Shown here: piece by piece, positions 7,601 through 16,616 of the stretch
Layout: each line of letters opens with the position of its first letter
Position numbering within the stretch: position 1 is the first letter of the stretch
DNA from: an uncultured bacterium
GTDB lineage: Bacteria; Cyanobacteriota; Vampirovibrionia; Gastranaerophilales; Gastranaerophilaceae
Direction: 5' to 3'
Assembly (NCBI GenBank): GCA_900547155.1
Contig: URFH01000002.1
Coordinates: forward strand, 1 to 64,000
DNA length: 64,000 nucleotides
Position numbers and translations under genes: made by a program
Notes under the pieces: model-generated
What the model was told of the DNA's origin: nothing
The model's database searches: none
What the model saw: only the letters and a program-made list of their open reading frames with translations

Positions 7601-9484
7601 ATGTCATTGATTGGGGCAATCAAAAGCTTCCTTGGCGTACAAGAGGCAAAGACAGAGGATTCAAAAAAGGAAACCCAGACCAGAGCGTCGGCAGACACCA
7701 GCACCGGAAAAATCGGCACAATGCTTGCGACAGGGCAGGTATCAGAAAGCGAAGCTCATTCGGGTCAAAACGGTCAATCAACGAACACCGGAGCAGGTGA
7801 CAGTTACACTGCTGCGCCAGTTAAAGATGTCGAAATTGACGTCAAAAAGATGGCAAAAACATACAAAAAGAACCCTCAGGACGCGCTTAATGACAAAACA
7901 ATCAACAGAGAATACAATGAGCAGGAAGCAGCAGAGTTAAAAGAGCTGCTGAAAGATAAAGAGGACTTGAAAAACTACTTTGAGCTGGCTAAAAACGGTA
8001 CATTGACGAACAAAGATATCGTTGCAGGCTTGAAAAAGCTTACAGAAAACAAAACTTCATACCTCTGGGGACTTTTTAAAGGAAACAAACTTAATGAAGA
8101 AAAATTTGCATCGAACATGAGCAGAGTGCGCAAAATTCGCAAGGATTTTTCATCAGAAGGCACCGTAAGGGTTTCAGAAGTTATTACAAACAACGAAGAA
8201 TACACTGACACAGCTGTTCACATGATGGCGAAAAAGGAAACTTATTCTGAAGCCAATGTCGTTGACGGCGTAAACTATATGGAGAAAAATCCTAAAGAAG
8301 CAGAAGGTTTCTTGAACAAGCTGGTCGAAATGGAAGAAATCAGGACAGACAACGGCGCAATCAAATACAGCGGCGATACAATTTTAAAAGTTACCAAAGC
8401 AAGGTCATCCAACGCAAAAATTTCAAATGTGCTTTTAAAAGCAGCGCAGAGAAAAGACATGTCCGATGAGCCATTGACAAAAATTACCGACAACGTTGAA
8501 CATACGCCCGAAATGGCCGTTTCAATGGAAAAATTCATTGACCAAAAAGATGAAAACGGCAACTATCGTTTCAGTGCCTACAATTTAACCGCACAATCAG
8601 ACTATATGCGCGGAAAAAACACTGAACAGATTCAGGCATACACAAAAAACACAATGGAACTTGCACAATACCCGAAAATGTCAGGCGATTCCGTTGTAGA
8701 ATGCGCAAAAAATATAACTGACTATCCGAAAACGCGTGAAAGCGTACTGGATGCAGCAGCAAATGAAAAACTTTCCGAAAATCAGGTGGTTTCAATGTCA
8801 CGCAGCCTGACACGTCCGGAAGAAGCAAATATCAGCGAAAACAGCACAGATTATTCGACATATAGCTCCCAAACTGCTCAAAATGAGCCTCAATTTGCAA
8901 AAACAGCGACTTCACCTATTCAAAATTACGCTGAAACCATAGAAACCAAGACTTTTAGCACCAATCAAACCGCTAAAACTCAAGTTAAAAATGTTTTTGG
9001 TTCAGAAAAAGATTTTGAATATGTTGCAGAGCAGGTCAAGAAAAATCCCGAGCTCAAGGGCGTAATTGAAAAGCTTTATTTCAATCCCAACATGCCCGCC
9101 AATAAAATAGCTTCGGTAATAAGGCAATATTCACCGCAAATGCTTGAGATTTACGCAACAAATCCGGTTTATTACGATAAAAACCCAAAAATGTTGGAAC
9201 TTATGGTCAAAAATAAAAACTTCTTTGATAAGCTCAGCGTATACAACCTGACAACAGCGCAAAAAGAGCAGTTAGCCGAATTTGCAAACGGCTCCGAAAA
9301 AGACGTACTCTTTGAAATGCTTGATAACGGAGTTTCTCCTGACAAAGCCGCTATGTATCTCACAACAGCCAAACGGGAAAACAAAGAGAATGAATTGAGC
9401 AGCCTTATGAGCGACAACACGCTTAATTCAACAGAAAGGTTTGAAAAACTTCGCAACAAAGAATTTACAAGCAGCAAAGCATAA
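7601..9484 (+). CDS. Hypothetical helical-repeat protein
   Basis: The gene encodes 627 residues and is preceded by GAGG at a good distance from ATG 7601. No catalytic motif is visible. After a polar, Ser/Thr/Gly-rich stretch (residues about 20-75) the protein is almost all helical. Loosely repeated units of about 35-45 residues carry NP or YP turns followed by amphipathic helices, which suggests an alpha-solenoid. There is no signal peptide. A strongly AT-rich leader (7487-7600) has several TATA-like boxes but no clear single promoter. The stop abuts the stop of the convergent hydrolase gene with no gap. The function is unknown; a scaffold or adaptor is plausible. Confidence 0.65.
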   Translation: MSLIGAIKSFLGVQEAKTEDSKKETQTRASADTSTGKIGTMLATGQVSESEAHSGQNGQSTNTGAGDSYTAAPVKDVEIDVKKMAKTYKKNPQDALNDKTINREYNEQEAAELKELLKDKEDLKNYFELAKNGTLTNKDIVAGLKKLTENKTSYLWGLFKGNKLNEEKFASNMSRVRKIRKDFSSEGTVRVSEVITNNEEYTDTAVHMMAKKETYSEANVVDGVNYMEKNPKEAEGFLNKLVEMEEIRTDNGAIKYSGDTILKVTKARSSNAKISNVLLKAAQRKDMSDEPLTKITDNVEHTPEMAVSMEKFIDQKDENGNYRFSAYNLTAQSDYMRGKNTEQIQAYTKNTMELAQYPKMSGDSVVECAKNITDYPKTRESVLDAAANEKLSENQVVSMSRSLTRPEEANISENSTDYSTYSSQTAQNEPQFAKTATSPIQNYAETIETKTFSTNQTAKTQVKNVFGSEKDFEYVAEQVKKNPELKGVIEKLYFNPNMPANKIASVIRQYSPQMLEIYATNPVYYDKNPKMLELMVKNKNFFDKLSVYNLTTAQKEQLAEFANGSEKDVLFEMLDNGVSPDKAAMYLTTAKRENKENELSSLMSDNTLNSTERFEKLRNKEFTSSKA

Positions 9485-10675
9485 TTAAAGTTCGGACGGT
9501 TCTCCGTACATGTTTGCAAAACCCTTGTTATAAGCCTCAATTACTGCTTTTGTAAAGCGTTTTTGCGTCGTCCAATAGGCCAAATGCGCAGTTATAAAGC
9601 TTCTGAAGGCCCGGGCGTCGGATTTGTCATATACAAAGCCGCCCGAGGGTGAAATATTAAAGCCGGAAAGCTTGTTCAGCTCCTCGCGGCTGATATTTTT
9701 GGAAGACGGGAAGCCCAGCGGGTCTTCTGCGTAGTTGACGGTAAGCCAGAAAGTATCAGTTTCAATAATGTGCTTGTACATGAGCTTTGACAGGAAGTTT
9801 AAATCGCTTTTGCTGTCGGAAATTTCCGAATAAAACAGTGCGAGCGGCGAAGCAAAGTTAATCACGCCTTTTATTGTGTTATCCGCAAAGCATGCAGAGG
9901 CGGTTTTGTCATTGAGCAGCGAAAGGTTGGCAAGAAGCTGTTCTTTAACCGGATTTGGAGCGTATTTTCCACCGATATTAAGAGAAACAACGCCCGCCTC
10001 CATCAACGCGTCAAGACAGGTCGGACGCAGCTGGCTTTTTGTTATATTCAACTCTGCTAATTTCTCCTCAGGAACGATTTCTTCGGGATTGAGCGAGATA
10101 AATTTATTCAGAAAATATTCATAAGTAATAAACGACCCCGCACTGTAACCAAGAAGCACAACTTTGTTGCCTTTATCAATTTCGTTTTTCACCAGAACAT
10201 GCAATTCGTCAATTATTTGTGCCATATTTTGATATTTTTGCACCCAGACTGCGTCATGCAGGCAATGAGCAAAGGTTCCGCGCACAATTTGCGGCAATTT
10301 CGGGCTAAAAATGCTTGCAACACTAAGGTTATCATCAAGATTCACAACTTCCTGAAAACTTTTGTCACCCCAGTAAAAAATCACCGGTTCAGCGTTTATT
10401 TCGTATTCACCGTTTTTAAGAAACTGCGTGCGGGTGAGTTCATCCTGATTAAAGGCTTTCATCATATACGGGTGCATATTTTTCACCTGTTCGTCAAAAT
10501 GTTTTCGGAATTCCAGCCTTTTTTTGCCCGAAAAATCGTTCGAACCGTGAATATAGATAAAAGTAATTTTCTTTTTTTCCTGCAAATTTAAATCCTGCGG
10601 CGCCAAATCGCCCGCAAAAGCGAAGTTGTTCACAAAAAATAATAAAGCAACAAAAAACAAAAATATTTTTTTCAT
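9485..10675 (-). CDS. Secreted alpha/beta-hydrolase-like protein
   Basis: The protein has 396 residues. It starts with a classical Sec signal peptide (MKKIFLFFVALLFFVNNFAFA), so it is probably periplasmic. The mature part begins with a strand and an HG turn, ITFIYIHGSNDFSG, the usual oxyanion-hole region of alpha/beta hydrolases. Around residue 175 it has the nucleophile elbow VVLLGYSAGSF (G-Y-S-A-G) that marks lipases and esterases. I cannot assign the acid and His of the triad with certainty; the C-terminal RSFITAHLAYW is a candidate for His. The substrate is unknown. The gene faces the 627-residue gene with zero spacing at the stops. Confidence 0.7.
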   Translation of the reverse strand: MKKIFLFFVALLFFVNNFAFAGDLAPQDLNLQEKKKITFIYIHGSNDFSGKKRLEFRKHFDEQVKNMHPYMMKAFNQDELTRTQFLKNGEYEINAEPVIFYWGDKSFQEVVNLDDNLSVASIFSPKLPQIVRGTFAHCLHDAVWVQKYQNMAQIIDELHVLVKNEIDKGNKVVLLGYSAGSFITYEYFLNKFISLNPEEIVPEEKLAELNITKSQLRPTCLDALMEAGVVSLNIGGKYAPNPVKEQLLANLSLLNDKTASACFADNTIKGVINFASPLALFYSEISDSKSDLNFLSKLMYKHIIETDTFWLTVNYAEDPLGFPSSKNISREELNKLSGFNISPSGGFVYDKSDARAFRSFITAHLAYWTTQKRFTKAVIEAYNKGFANMYGEPSEL

Positions 10676-10805
10676 AAATCCAAACTCTTTAGCTAATTAT
10701 GAAAAATTTTAGCAGATTATGCGGGAAAAGGCCAATTTATTGCTATATACAGTTAAAAAGAGGGGGTTATGTGCGGATTTACACTAAATTTATCAATTTA
10801 ACCGC

Positions 10806-10844
10806 TCCACATCCCATCTTTCCCCGAGCCGGGGAAGGAGCAGA
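10806..10844. repeat. Dispersed palindromic repeat, second copy of the 4090-4128 family
   Basis: It contains CATCCCATCTTTCCCCGAGC and CGGGGAAGGAGCAG, matching the copy at 4090. The gap 10676-10943 otherwise shows only AT-rich sequence upstream of the hydrolase gene, presumably its promoter. Confidence 0.55.
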
Positions 10845-10943
10845 GCAAAAATCCTTAAGAATACAGCTTGACCATGCCAAAAGTTAATGTTAATTTATAT
10901 ATACAGCAGAAACCATCTGCACCAATTGAAAACCTAATAAATT

Positions 10944-11035
10944 CTTCGGCCTGTGGCACTCTGCCGAGCAAAACGATTGAGTATCGTTTTGCGAGAGGTA
11001 GGTAGACTACCGCTGCGCCGGCGAAAATCTAGAAA
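10944..11035. repeat. tRNA-derived inverted repeat around 40-bp palindrome (copy B)
   Basis: At 10949-10958 is CGGCCTGTGGCA, nearly the first bases of the tRNA-Met gene 100 bases further on. The palindromic element CTCTGCCGAGC...GCGAGAGG follows at 10959-10998. After that comes GTAGACTACCGCTGCGCC, which contains the reverse complement of the tRNA's own GGCGCAGCGGTAG. The whole could fold into one long hairpin just ahead of the tRNA. Confidence 0.7.
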
Positions 11036-11052
11036 ACCTTTCAAAAAGCCAC

Positions 11053-11124
<72 letters not shown>

Positions 11125-11129
11125 ATTTT

Positions 11130-11152
11130 AAACTCCCTAATGGGAGTTTTTT
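11130..11152 (+). terminator. Terminator of tRNA-Met
   Basis: AACTCCC and GGGAGTT arms close on TAAT and run straight into a T tract, six bases after the tRNA end. Confidence 0.85.
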
Positions 11153-11388
11153 AGTTTAAGTTTTTAAGCAGACAGCGTATTTATCGTTTTGTTTAAGAAT
11201 TTCATTTAATTCGAGAATTATCGCCGAAAGTCTTGATTTTTGTATTTTAACAATTAGTCTGATTAATTTTCGGCACTAGAGTTATAAAATAGTCATAAAT
11301 TTTTTCTAAGAAGGTGTAAAATAACATATAAAAAGAGAATAAATTGTTTGCTCGAAAATATAAGCAATAAAGACAGGAATGTCAAAGT

Positions 11389-11410
11389 CAGCAAATTTAT
11401 AAATTTGCTG
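11389..11410. promoter_or_regulatory. 22-bp perfect palindrome, operator-like
   Basis: The arms CAGCAAATTTA and TAAATTTGCTG form a perfect palindrome without a loop, flanked by GACAG on the left and CTGTC on the right. It lies about 100 bases upstream of the -10 box at 11502. It has no T tract, so it is more likely a protein-binding site than a terminator. The rest of 11153-11609 shows no gene. Confidence 0.4.
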
Positions 11411-11501
11411 AACTGTCTTCAGCAGTACTATATTTATTAATGACTTATAAAGTTGTTTGAACACAAATGCTTAGTGCATTTTAAATTCTATACTCTATAG
11501 G

Positions 11502-11507
11502 TATAAT
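11502..11507 (+). promoter_or_regulatory. Probable -10 box for the CheR-like gene
   Basis: A perfect TATAAT is four bases upstream of the TTG that opens the longest reading frame. Transcription from it would begin at or after that TTG, which argues for the downstream ATG at 11610 as the real start. The -35 is weak. Confidence 0.4.
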
Positions 11508-11609
11508 AATTTGTATATAAAACAAGTAACAAAATGGAATTTCTATAAAAATAGCAACTTTTATAATTTTGATGTTTTAATAGGATTACAGGAAAGTGAA
11601 ATAGGTTTT

Positions 11610-12455
11610 ATGCAGATATTTCCAATGAATAAATACAAAAGTTCTATTTATTTGACAGAAAAAATTGCTTTTTCATCAACAAGAAAACATACATTAACAA
11701 ATAATGGTCAAGAATATTGCAACTACACCAATATGAATAGAGGCGATGTTGACTGGCAAAAGTTTATACTTTTTATTGATGAAAAATATAAAAATCAAGA
11801 AAAAGTAAAAATAAACTGTTTTGGATGTTCTGATGGTTCTGAGCCTTATACACTTGCAATTCATCTTATTAATCAACTTGGAGCTGACAACGCACAGAAA
11901 TTTTTACCTATTGACGCATTTGATTTATCTGAAAATCTTATAAAAGAAGCGATAGAAGGGAAAATACTGCTTCATAACAAAGATATTGATTTTATCAAAA
12001 AAAATAATGTATCTAAATTTTTCAAAAGGGATTACACAAGACAAATTCAAAACATGAGAAACATAGATTTTTATCCTTTTGTAATAAGTGACGAACTAAG
12101 AAAATGCGTAAATTTTTCAGTTGGTGATATAAATACAAAAGCCAAGGAACAAAACTTCAGCAACAAAATAATATTATTCAGGAACGGATGGACTTTTAAT
12201 GATTTAAAAGCTCAAAATATGCTTGCAAAAAACTTATTTAACTCAAGCAATGAAAATACAACAATTTTAATTGGCCAGTCCGATTTATTCAAAAGCAGTG
12301 CTTCTGATTTTTTGCAATTAAGTGGCTTTAAAGGGCTCAATTCAGATATTTTTACAGGTACAGAAAGCGATTATCCATCTGAATCAATCGGCCAACCAAT
12401 TATAGGCAATGTTTTTCAACAATACATCCTTTTCTGCAAAACAAAAAACAAATAA
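11610..12455 (+). CDS. CheR-like SAM-dependent methyltransferase
   Basis: The protein has 281 residues from ATG 11610, or 314 from TTG 11511. The segment INCFGCSDGSEPYTLAIHL matches motif I of CheR protein-glutamate methyltransferases, normally GCSTGEEPYSLA. It is followed by an acidic strand end (IDAFDLSENLIKEAIEGKI), as in CheR, and by KIILFRNGWTFND, corresponding to the CheR FRNVLIYF motif. The N-terminal CheR helical domain is not recognisable, so this is an orphan CheR-fold enzyme. No chemoreceptor or other che gene is nearby. It converges on the AAA+ operon with seven bases between the stops. It may methylate a partner from that locus (inference). Confidence 0.7.
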   Translation: MQIFPMNKYKSSIYLTEKIAFSSTRKHTLTNNGQEYCNYTNMNRGDVDWQKFILFIDEKYKNQEKVKINCFGCSDGSEPYTLAIHLINQLGADNAQKFLPIDAFDLSENLIKEAIEGKILLHNKDIDFIKKNNVSKFFKRDYTRQIQNMRNIDFYPFVISDELRKCVNFSVGDINTKAKEQNFSNKIILFRNGWTFNDLKAQNMLAKNLFNSSNENTTILIGQSDLFKSSASDFLQLSGFKGLNSDIFTGTESDYPSESIGQPIIGNVFQQYILFCKTKNK

Positions 12456-12462
12456 CCCATTA

Positions 12463-14064
12463 TTAAAGTTTCATTTGATAAATCATATTTCTTTCTGCAT
12501 CACAAACAAAAATAGGTTCCATTTGGGGAATTTTTTCTATCCCATCGAATTTACTCATTTGCAGAAACTTTACATGCTCAAATTGTTTTTGCTTTTTTAT
12601 AAGCCCTAAATTATCCAACACAGCTCTCAATGCATCCTCAGAAGATGGTTCAGCCCACAAAATAGATTTGTTACGCCCAAACTGACCGTTGTACAATATC
12701 ACATTTCCAAAAGGTGCATAATCTAACTGTATTCCATCGTAGGCGACTGATTTAATACTTGGACAAAATTCAGATGTTTCTTTGTCAAAATTTGTAAAAT
12801 TATTGTCATACCTTTTTTGGAGCTTAAGAAAAATTTCATCTTCATCAGGAGTTAATAAACCTCTGTTTTTTTTAGAAAGAAAATGTTGCCCCATTTTTTT
12901 CTCATAGGTCATGATTTGTTCTAAAGCTTTTAACTCTTTATCATCAAGCATCCCATCATTTTTTAAATCAATCAGTTCCTCATATTTATCGCTTTTTTTT
13001 ATAAATGAGTTTTTGATTTTATTATATTTCACAACCTGTTCACCTGAAATGTCTCGTGGTGTTTTGCTGATAATATCAGCAAAAACTATTGTAAAAGGAA
13101 ATGGTATTGAATCTTCCATCATTTTAATGCAAGCTTTCTGCGCTGCTTTTCCTAAGGTTTCACTTGAATAGGCACCTACATATTGATTTGGATTGACAAA
13201 AACCTTTAAAAAGTGGGCCCCCAACGTATCTTGAGGAATTTCAATATTTTTGATTTTGTTGTTTGAAATATCAAAATCTTTAATATTGTTTGACTGTTTT
13301 CTTAGTATTTCTATAAGATTCTCATTTTTTGGAAAATCAAAATACAGCTTCGACATTTTACCATCACGAAAATCTGGATGAATTAAATGAGGATATTTTG
13401 TAGAGAAAATAAAGGTTGTCGCGAATCCCTTTTTATTCCCATCGGGCAGTTCGTGACAATAATCCAGTAATGTTTTAAATTTAGCAATTGTATCTGCATT
13501 TTTATTTCTGTTGATTATTTTTCTGTCTTGTTCATCCAAAATAAGGTTTATGCGAGATGATAAATCTGCTGCATTTATCCCCAAAAATTTTTCAGGTTCG
13601 TCGATAAAGATGATTGATCGCTTGCCATGTTGGATATAATATTTTTTGTTATTTTCCAATTGTTCTGACAATCTTGAAAAAAATAAAGAACTATCCTTAC
13701 AGGAAAAAATTGTGCAATTCAGTCCCATATCGTTCGCTGCGTCATAAGCAGACTTTTTAAAATTGTCTGCTACATATTTGTCAGGACTAGAAATTAAAAT
13801 AGATGGAGAAATGCCAGTTTTATAATTTGTCTCCCATAACGGCTTTAAATAGCATTCATAAAATTCTTCCTTTTCCTGATTGTATCCAGGTATTGAGGCT
13901 TGAAATATTTTTTCGTTCGTTCTTTCTTTCAAAGCTAAAGAGTCGCACTTAAAAGCTATTGTTAGTTTATCTTTCCTCTTGTCAATGTAGGGGGTGATTA
14001 TATTGGAACGAGAATCTTTTTTTATTGCATAACTAGGACTTTGACCTATTATACTTATTTTCAT
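12463..14064 (-). CDS. Degenerate AAA+-like protein lacking Walker A
   Basis: The gene encodes 533 residues and is the last of the seven-gene minus-strand operon. A clear Walker B, RSIIFIDEPEKFLG, is near residue 153. A sensor-1 region, TTFIFSTKYPHLIHPDF-RDGKMSKL, matches the ATPase at 16617-18557 (VFITTNYPHLIHRDL-RDGKYGKM). Where the P-loop should be there is only SSPDKYVADNF, with no GxxxxGK[ST], so ATP binding is probably lost or altered. The first 20 residues (MKISIIGQSPSYAIKKDSRS) are identical to those of the next gene upstream because of the 757-bp repeat. No signal peptide or membrane segment is seen. A regulatory or structural partner of the intact ATPase is plausible. Confidence 0.65.
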   Translation of the reverse strand: MKISIIGQSPSYAIKKDSRSNIITPYIDKRKDKLTIAFKCDSLALKERTNEKIFQASIPGYNQEKEEFYECYLKPLWETNYKTGISPSILISSPDKYVADNFKKSAYDAANDMGLNCTIFSCKDSSLFFSRLSEQLENNKKYYIQHGKRSIIFIDEPEKFLGINAADLSSRINLILDEQDRKIINRNKNADTIAKFKTLLDYCHELPDGNKKGFATTFIFSTKYPHLIHPDFRDGKMSKLYFDFPKNENLIEILRKQSNNIKDFDISNNKIKNIEIPQDTLGAHFLKVFVNPNQYVGAYSSETLGKAAQKACIKMMEDSIPFPFTIVFADIISKTPRDISGEQVVKYNKIKNSFIKKSDKYEELIDLKNDGMLDDKELKALEQIMTYEKKMGQHFLSKKNRGLLTPDEDEIFLKLQKRYDNNFTNFDKETSEFCPSIKSVAYDGIQLDYAPFGNVILYNGQFGRNKSILWAEPSSEDALRAVLDNLGLIKKQKQFEHVKFLQMSKFDGIEKIPQMEPIFVCDAERNMIYQMKL

Positions 14065-14756
14065 AATTTTACTATCTTTCTTTTATTTGCCTAATTTTTA
14101 GGTAAATCTTTAATATATTCCATCAAATCTTTCATTGCCGCTACTATTTTGGGATTGTCCCTAAATCTGCCTAAGTATGGATCTACAAATGCTACTTTGG
14201 GTGGAACTGCTGAATCCTGGGAATAAATAAACTTTTTCAATGTCGCTATGAACTTAAGGGCAGTTTCTTCGCTCATAACTTTATTACAACAGTTAAAGAA
14301 GAACTCTAGAGCACCTAAATCATTAAAGGTCTTTTCCGCATATTTATCGAATACATCTAAATACTTATCAGCGATTTTATCTGTCATTTTATAATTTGTG
14401 AAGACCAATGGATCTCTAATCGCTGTACCTTGAACCAAGTCATCCAGTAAGGTTTTCTGTTGTCCGCAATCATCATATAGCTTTTTAAATCCATATTTCT
14501 CAAACATCTCTAATCCATCAAGCACAGAAGCCTCACATGCATCCATCACAGGGAAAACATCTTTTTTAAAGTATTTAAATCTTTCCTCTTCTGACGCTCC
14601 GGGCTTAAATTCACGTTTGGGGACTAGTGATATATTTTTTGAGGCGGCTTCGTCTACTAGGTGAATCATTTTACTTTCATTTTGACGCCATTCTTCACCT
14701 TTTAACTTTTGGCCTTTGGCTTTTAACTGTGCATATTTCTCCATGTATGATTCGCG
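14000..14756. repeat. 757-bp perfect direct repeat, copy 1
   Basis: This segment appears identical to 15373-16129, an offset of 1373 bp. On the minus strand it holds the last about 222 codons of the 448-residue gene, the 26-base spacer, and the first 20-21 codons of the 533-residue gene. I found no mismatch by eye; an alignment would confirm it. Confidence 0.92.
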
Positions 14757-15437
14757 AAGAGTGGAATTTATTGTTTCTACAGGTTTAACCACTGTATTTG
14801 GCTTAACCGCTTCTGCATGTGTTATAACCTCAGAATGTGTTTGTACTGTTTTAGTTTGATTTTCTACGGAACTAATAAAAGCTTCAAAATTTGCTTTATT
14901 GGCTTTTATAAAATTAATTACGCCCGCTTCTTTGTAATAATTTTGCATATGTTTTTTTTCTATTATTTTATTTGCAGAATTTTTGTTTCTATTCAACAAA
15001 TTTTTCACAGAATTTGCAATTTCACCAATAATATTGTCAGAATGTGCAGATTTTTCTCTGCGTATTAAGTCAAGCGTACGGTCGTATGACACTGCACTAT
15101 TGTAATTATTCGCCTTCTTCAATAAATTTTTTAGCCAATTCACAAGAGTAACTTTAGACAGGGGTGGAATATTTTCAAAATCAATCATATTTTCAAAATA
15201 ATTTTTATTGAAAATAACAAAATCACATTCCCCCAATTTTTCATAGGCAGAATTTGATGTTGAGTATTTATATTTTGCTTTGTTTTCTTCTGCCGCTTTT
15301 ATCAGCTGTTTTATCCAATCTCGCGAAGATTTTACCAGTTCATCATTCTCTGCACTAAAGGAAAGAATGGACATATTGGAACGAGAATCTTTTTTTATTG
15401 CATAACTAGGACTTTGACCTATTATACTTATTTTCAT
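14091..15437 (-). CDS. Chimeric hypothetical protein with duplicated C-terminal domain
   Basis: The protein has 448 residues. Residues 1-21 match the start of the 533-residue AAA-like protein. Residues about 22-226 are unique, polar and helical. Residues about 227-448 are identical to the C-terminus of the 358-residue protein encoded just upstream. Both identities are explained by the 757-bp direct repeat. The shared domain begins RESYMEKYAQLKAKGQKLKG and ends YIKDLPKN. It is helical, with a segment FFFNCCNKVMSEETA, and I recognise no family. The gene is the sixth of the operon, with 26-base spacers on both sides. Confidence 0.7.
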   Translation of the reverse strand: MKISIIGQSPSYAIKKDSRSNMSILSFSAENDELVKSSRDWIKQLIKAAEENKAKYKYSTSNSAYEKLGECDFVIFNKNYFENMIDFENIPPLSKVTLVNWLKNLLKKANNYNSAVSYDRTLDLIRREKSAHSDNIIGEIANSVKNLLNRNKNSANKIIEKKHMQNYYKEAGVINFIKANKANFEAFISSVENQTKTVQTHSEVITHAEAVKPNTVVKPVETINSTLRESYMEKYAQLKAKGQKLKGEEWRQNESKMIHLVDEAASKNISLVPKREFKPGASEEERFKYFKKDVFPVMDACEASVLDGLEMFEKYGFKKLYDDCGQQKTLLDDLVQGTAIRDPLVFTNYKMTDKIADKYLDVFDKYAEKTFNDLGALEFFFNCCNKVMSEETALKFIATLKKFIYSQDSAVPPKVAFVDPYLGRFRDNPKIVAAMKDLMEYIKDLPKN

Positions 15438-16129
15438 AATTTTACTATCTTTCTTTTATTTGCCTAATTTTTAGGTAAATCTTTAATATATTCCATCAAA
15501 TCTTTCATTGCCGCTACTATTTTGGGATTGTCCCTAAATCTGCCTAAGTATGGATCTACAAATGCTACTTTGGGTGGAACTGCTGAATCCTGGGAATAAA
15601 TAAACTTTTTCAATGTCGCTATGAACTTAAGGGCAGTTTCTTCGCTCATAACTTTATTACAACAGTTAAAGAAGAACTCTAGAGCACCTAAATCATTAAA
15701 GGTCTTTTCCGCATATTTATCGAATACATCTAAATACTTATCAGCGATTTTATCTGTCATTTTATAATTTGTGAAGACCAATGGATCTCTAATCGCTGTA
15801 CCTTGAACCAAGTCATCCAGTAAGGTTTTCTGTTGTCCGCAATCATCATATAGCTTTTTAAATCCATATTTCTCAAACATCTCTAATCCATCAAGCACAG
15901 AAGCCTCACATGCATCCATCACAGGGAAAACATCTTTTTTAAAGTATTTAAATCTTTCCTCTTCTGACGCTCCGGGCTTAAATTCACGTTTGGGGACTAG
16001 TGATATATTTTTTGAGGCGGCTTCGTCTACTAGGTGAATCATTTTACTTTCATTTTGACGCCATTCTTCACCTTTTAACTTTTGGCCTTTGGCTTTTAAC
16101 TGTGCATATTTCTCCATGTATGATTCGCG
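15373..16129. repeat. 757-bp perfect direct repeat, copy 2
   Basis: This is the partner of 14000-14756. It holds the last about 222 codons of the 358-residue gene, the spacer, and the first 21 codons of the 448-residue gene. Identity starts and stops abruptly at the ends (TTCGCG then divergence), which indicates recent duplication or gene conversion. Confidence 0.92.
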
Positions 16130-16540
16130 CGTGGCTGTTTGAATTTCTTGTACCTCCGGCGCAAGTTTGCCGCCACCGGCTGGCGGCGGTGGTGAACCGC
16201 CGGAAGAATTGGTTCGACCTCCAACATCTGTCAGTTTGCCTCCGGCGGGGGACTTGCCATCAGGATATTTACCCTGGGCACTATTGTTTCTTTCGAACAA
16301 ATTTGAAAAGAATTTACCAATACTTTTCCTTTTTACAATTGCTACTATCGCCAGCGTTATTCCGGTTATCAATGCGGTATATTTTACAACTTTTTTTGTT
16401 TTTTCATGATTGCTCAATTCCACGCTGTCCGACTTTTGCGCTGTTATGTTGACTATTGGCGTTTTTTCTGCAAGACCGCTTGTCAATTTGTTCGTTGATT
16501 GTTGGTGACTGATTTTCGGTTTTTGAATAAAATCTATCAT
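15464..16540 (-). CDS. Membrane-anchored hypothetical protein with duplicated C-terminal domain
   Basis: The protein has 358 residues. The N-terminus is polar. One membrane helix, about residues 52-67 (YTALITGITLAIVAIV), is followed by a basic KRKS stop-transfer patch. A Gly/Pro/Ser-rich linker (about residues 90-130) then leads to the about 222-residue domain that is identical in the next gene. No cleavable signal is obvious, so it is probably anchored with the C-terminal domain on the basic-flanked side, the cytoplasm (inference). It is the fifth gene of the operon. The domain function is unknown. Confidence 0.7.
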   Translation of the reverse strand: MIDFIQKPKISHQQSTNKLTSGLAEKTPIVNITAQKSDSVELSNHEKTKKVVKYTALITGITLAIVAIVKRKSIGKFFSNLFERNNSAQGKYPDGKSPAGGKLTDVGGRTNSSGGSPPPPAGGGKLAPEVQEIQTATRESYMEKYAQLKAKGQKLKGEEWRQNESKMIHLVDEAASKNISLVPKREFKPGASEEERFKYFKKDVFPVMDACEASVLDGLEMFEKYGFKKLYDDCGQQKTLLDDLVQGTAIRDPLVFTNYKMTDKIADKYLDVFDKYAEKTFNDLGALEFFFNCCNKVMSEETALKFIATLKKFIYSQDSAVPPKVAFVDPYLGRFRDNPKIVAAMKDLMEYIKDLPKN

Positions 16541-16616
16541 TTTTTTACCTTTATTTTATTACTTAAAACATATAATTTAATATATTTGTTACTTTATGTA
16601 GTTTTGTTAAGCAAAA

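Noticed and set aside
11511-11609. TTG start extending the CheR-like protein by 33 residues
   Set aside because: A perfect TATAAT ends three bases before it, so transcription would begin at or beyond the codon, and no ribosome site is present; kept only as an alternative.
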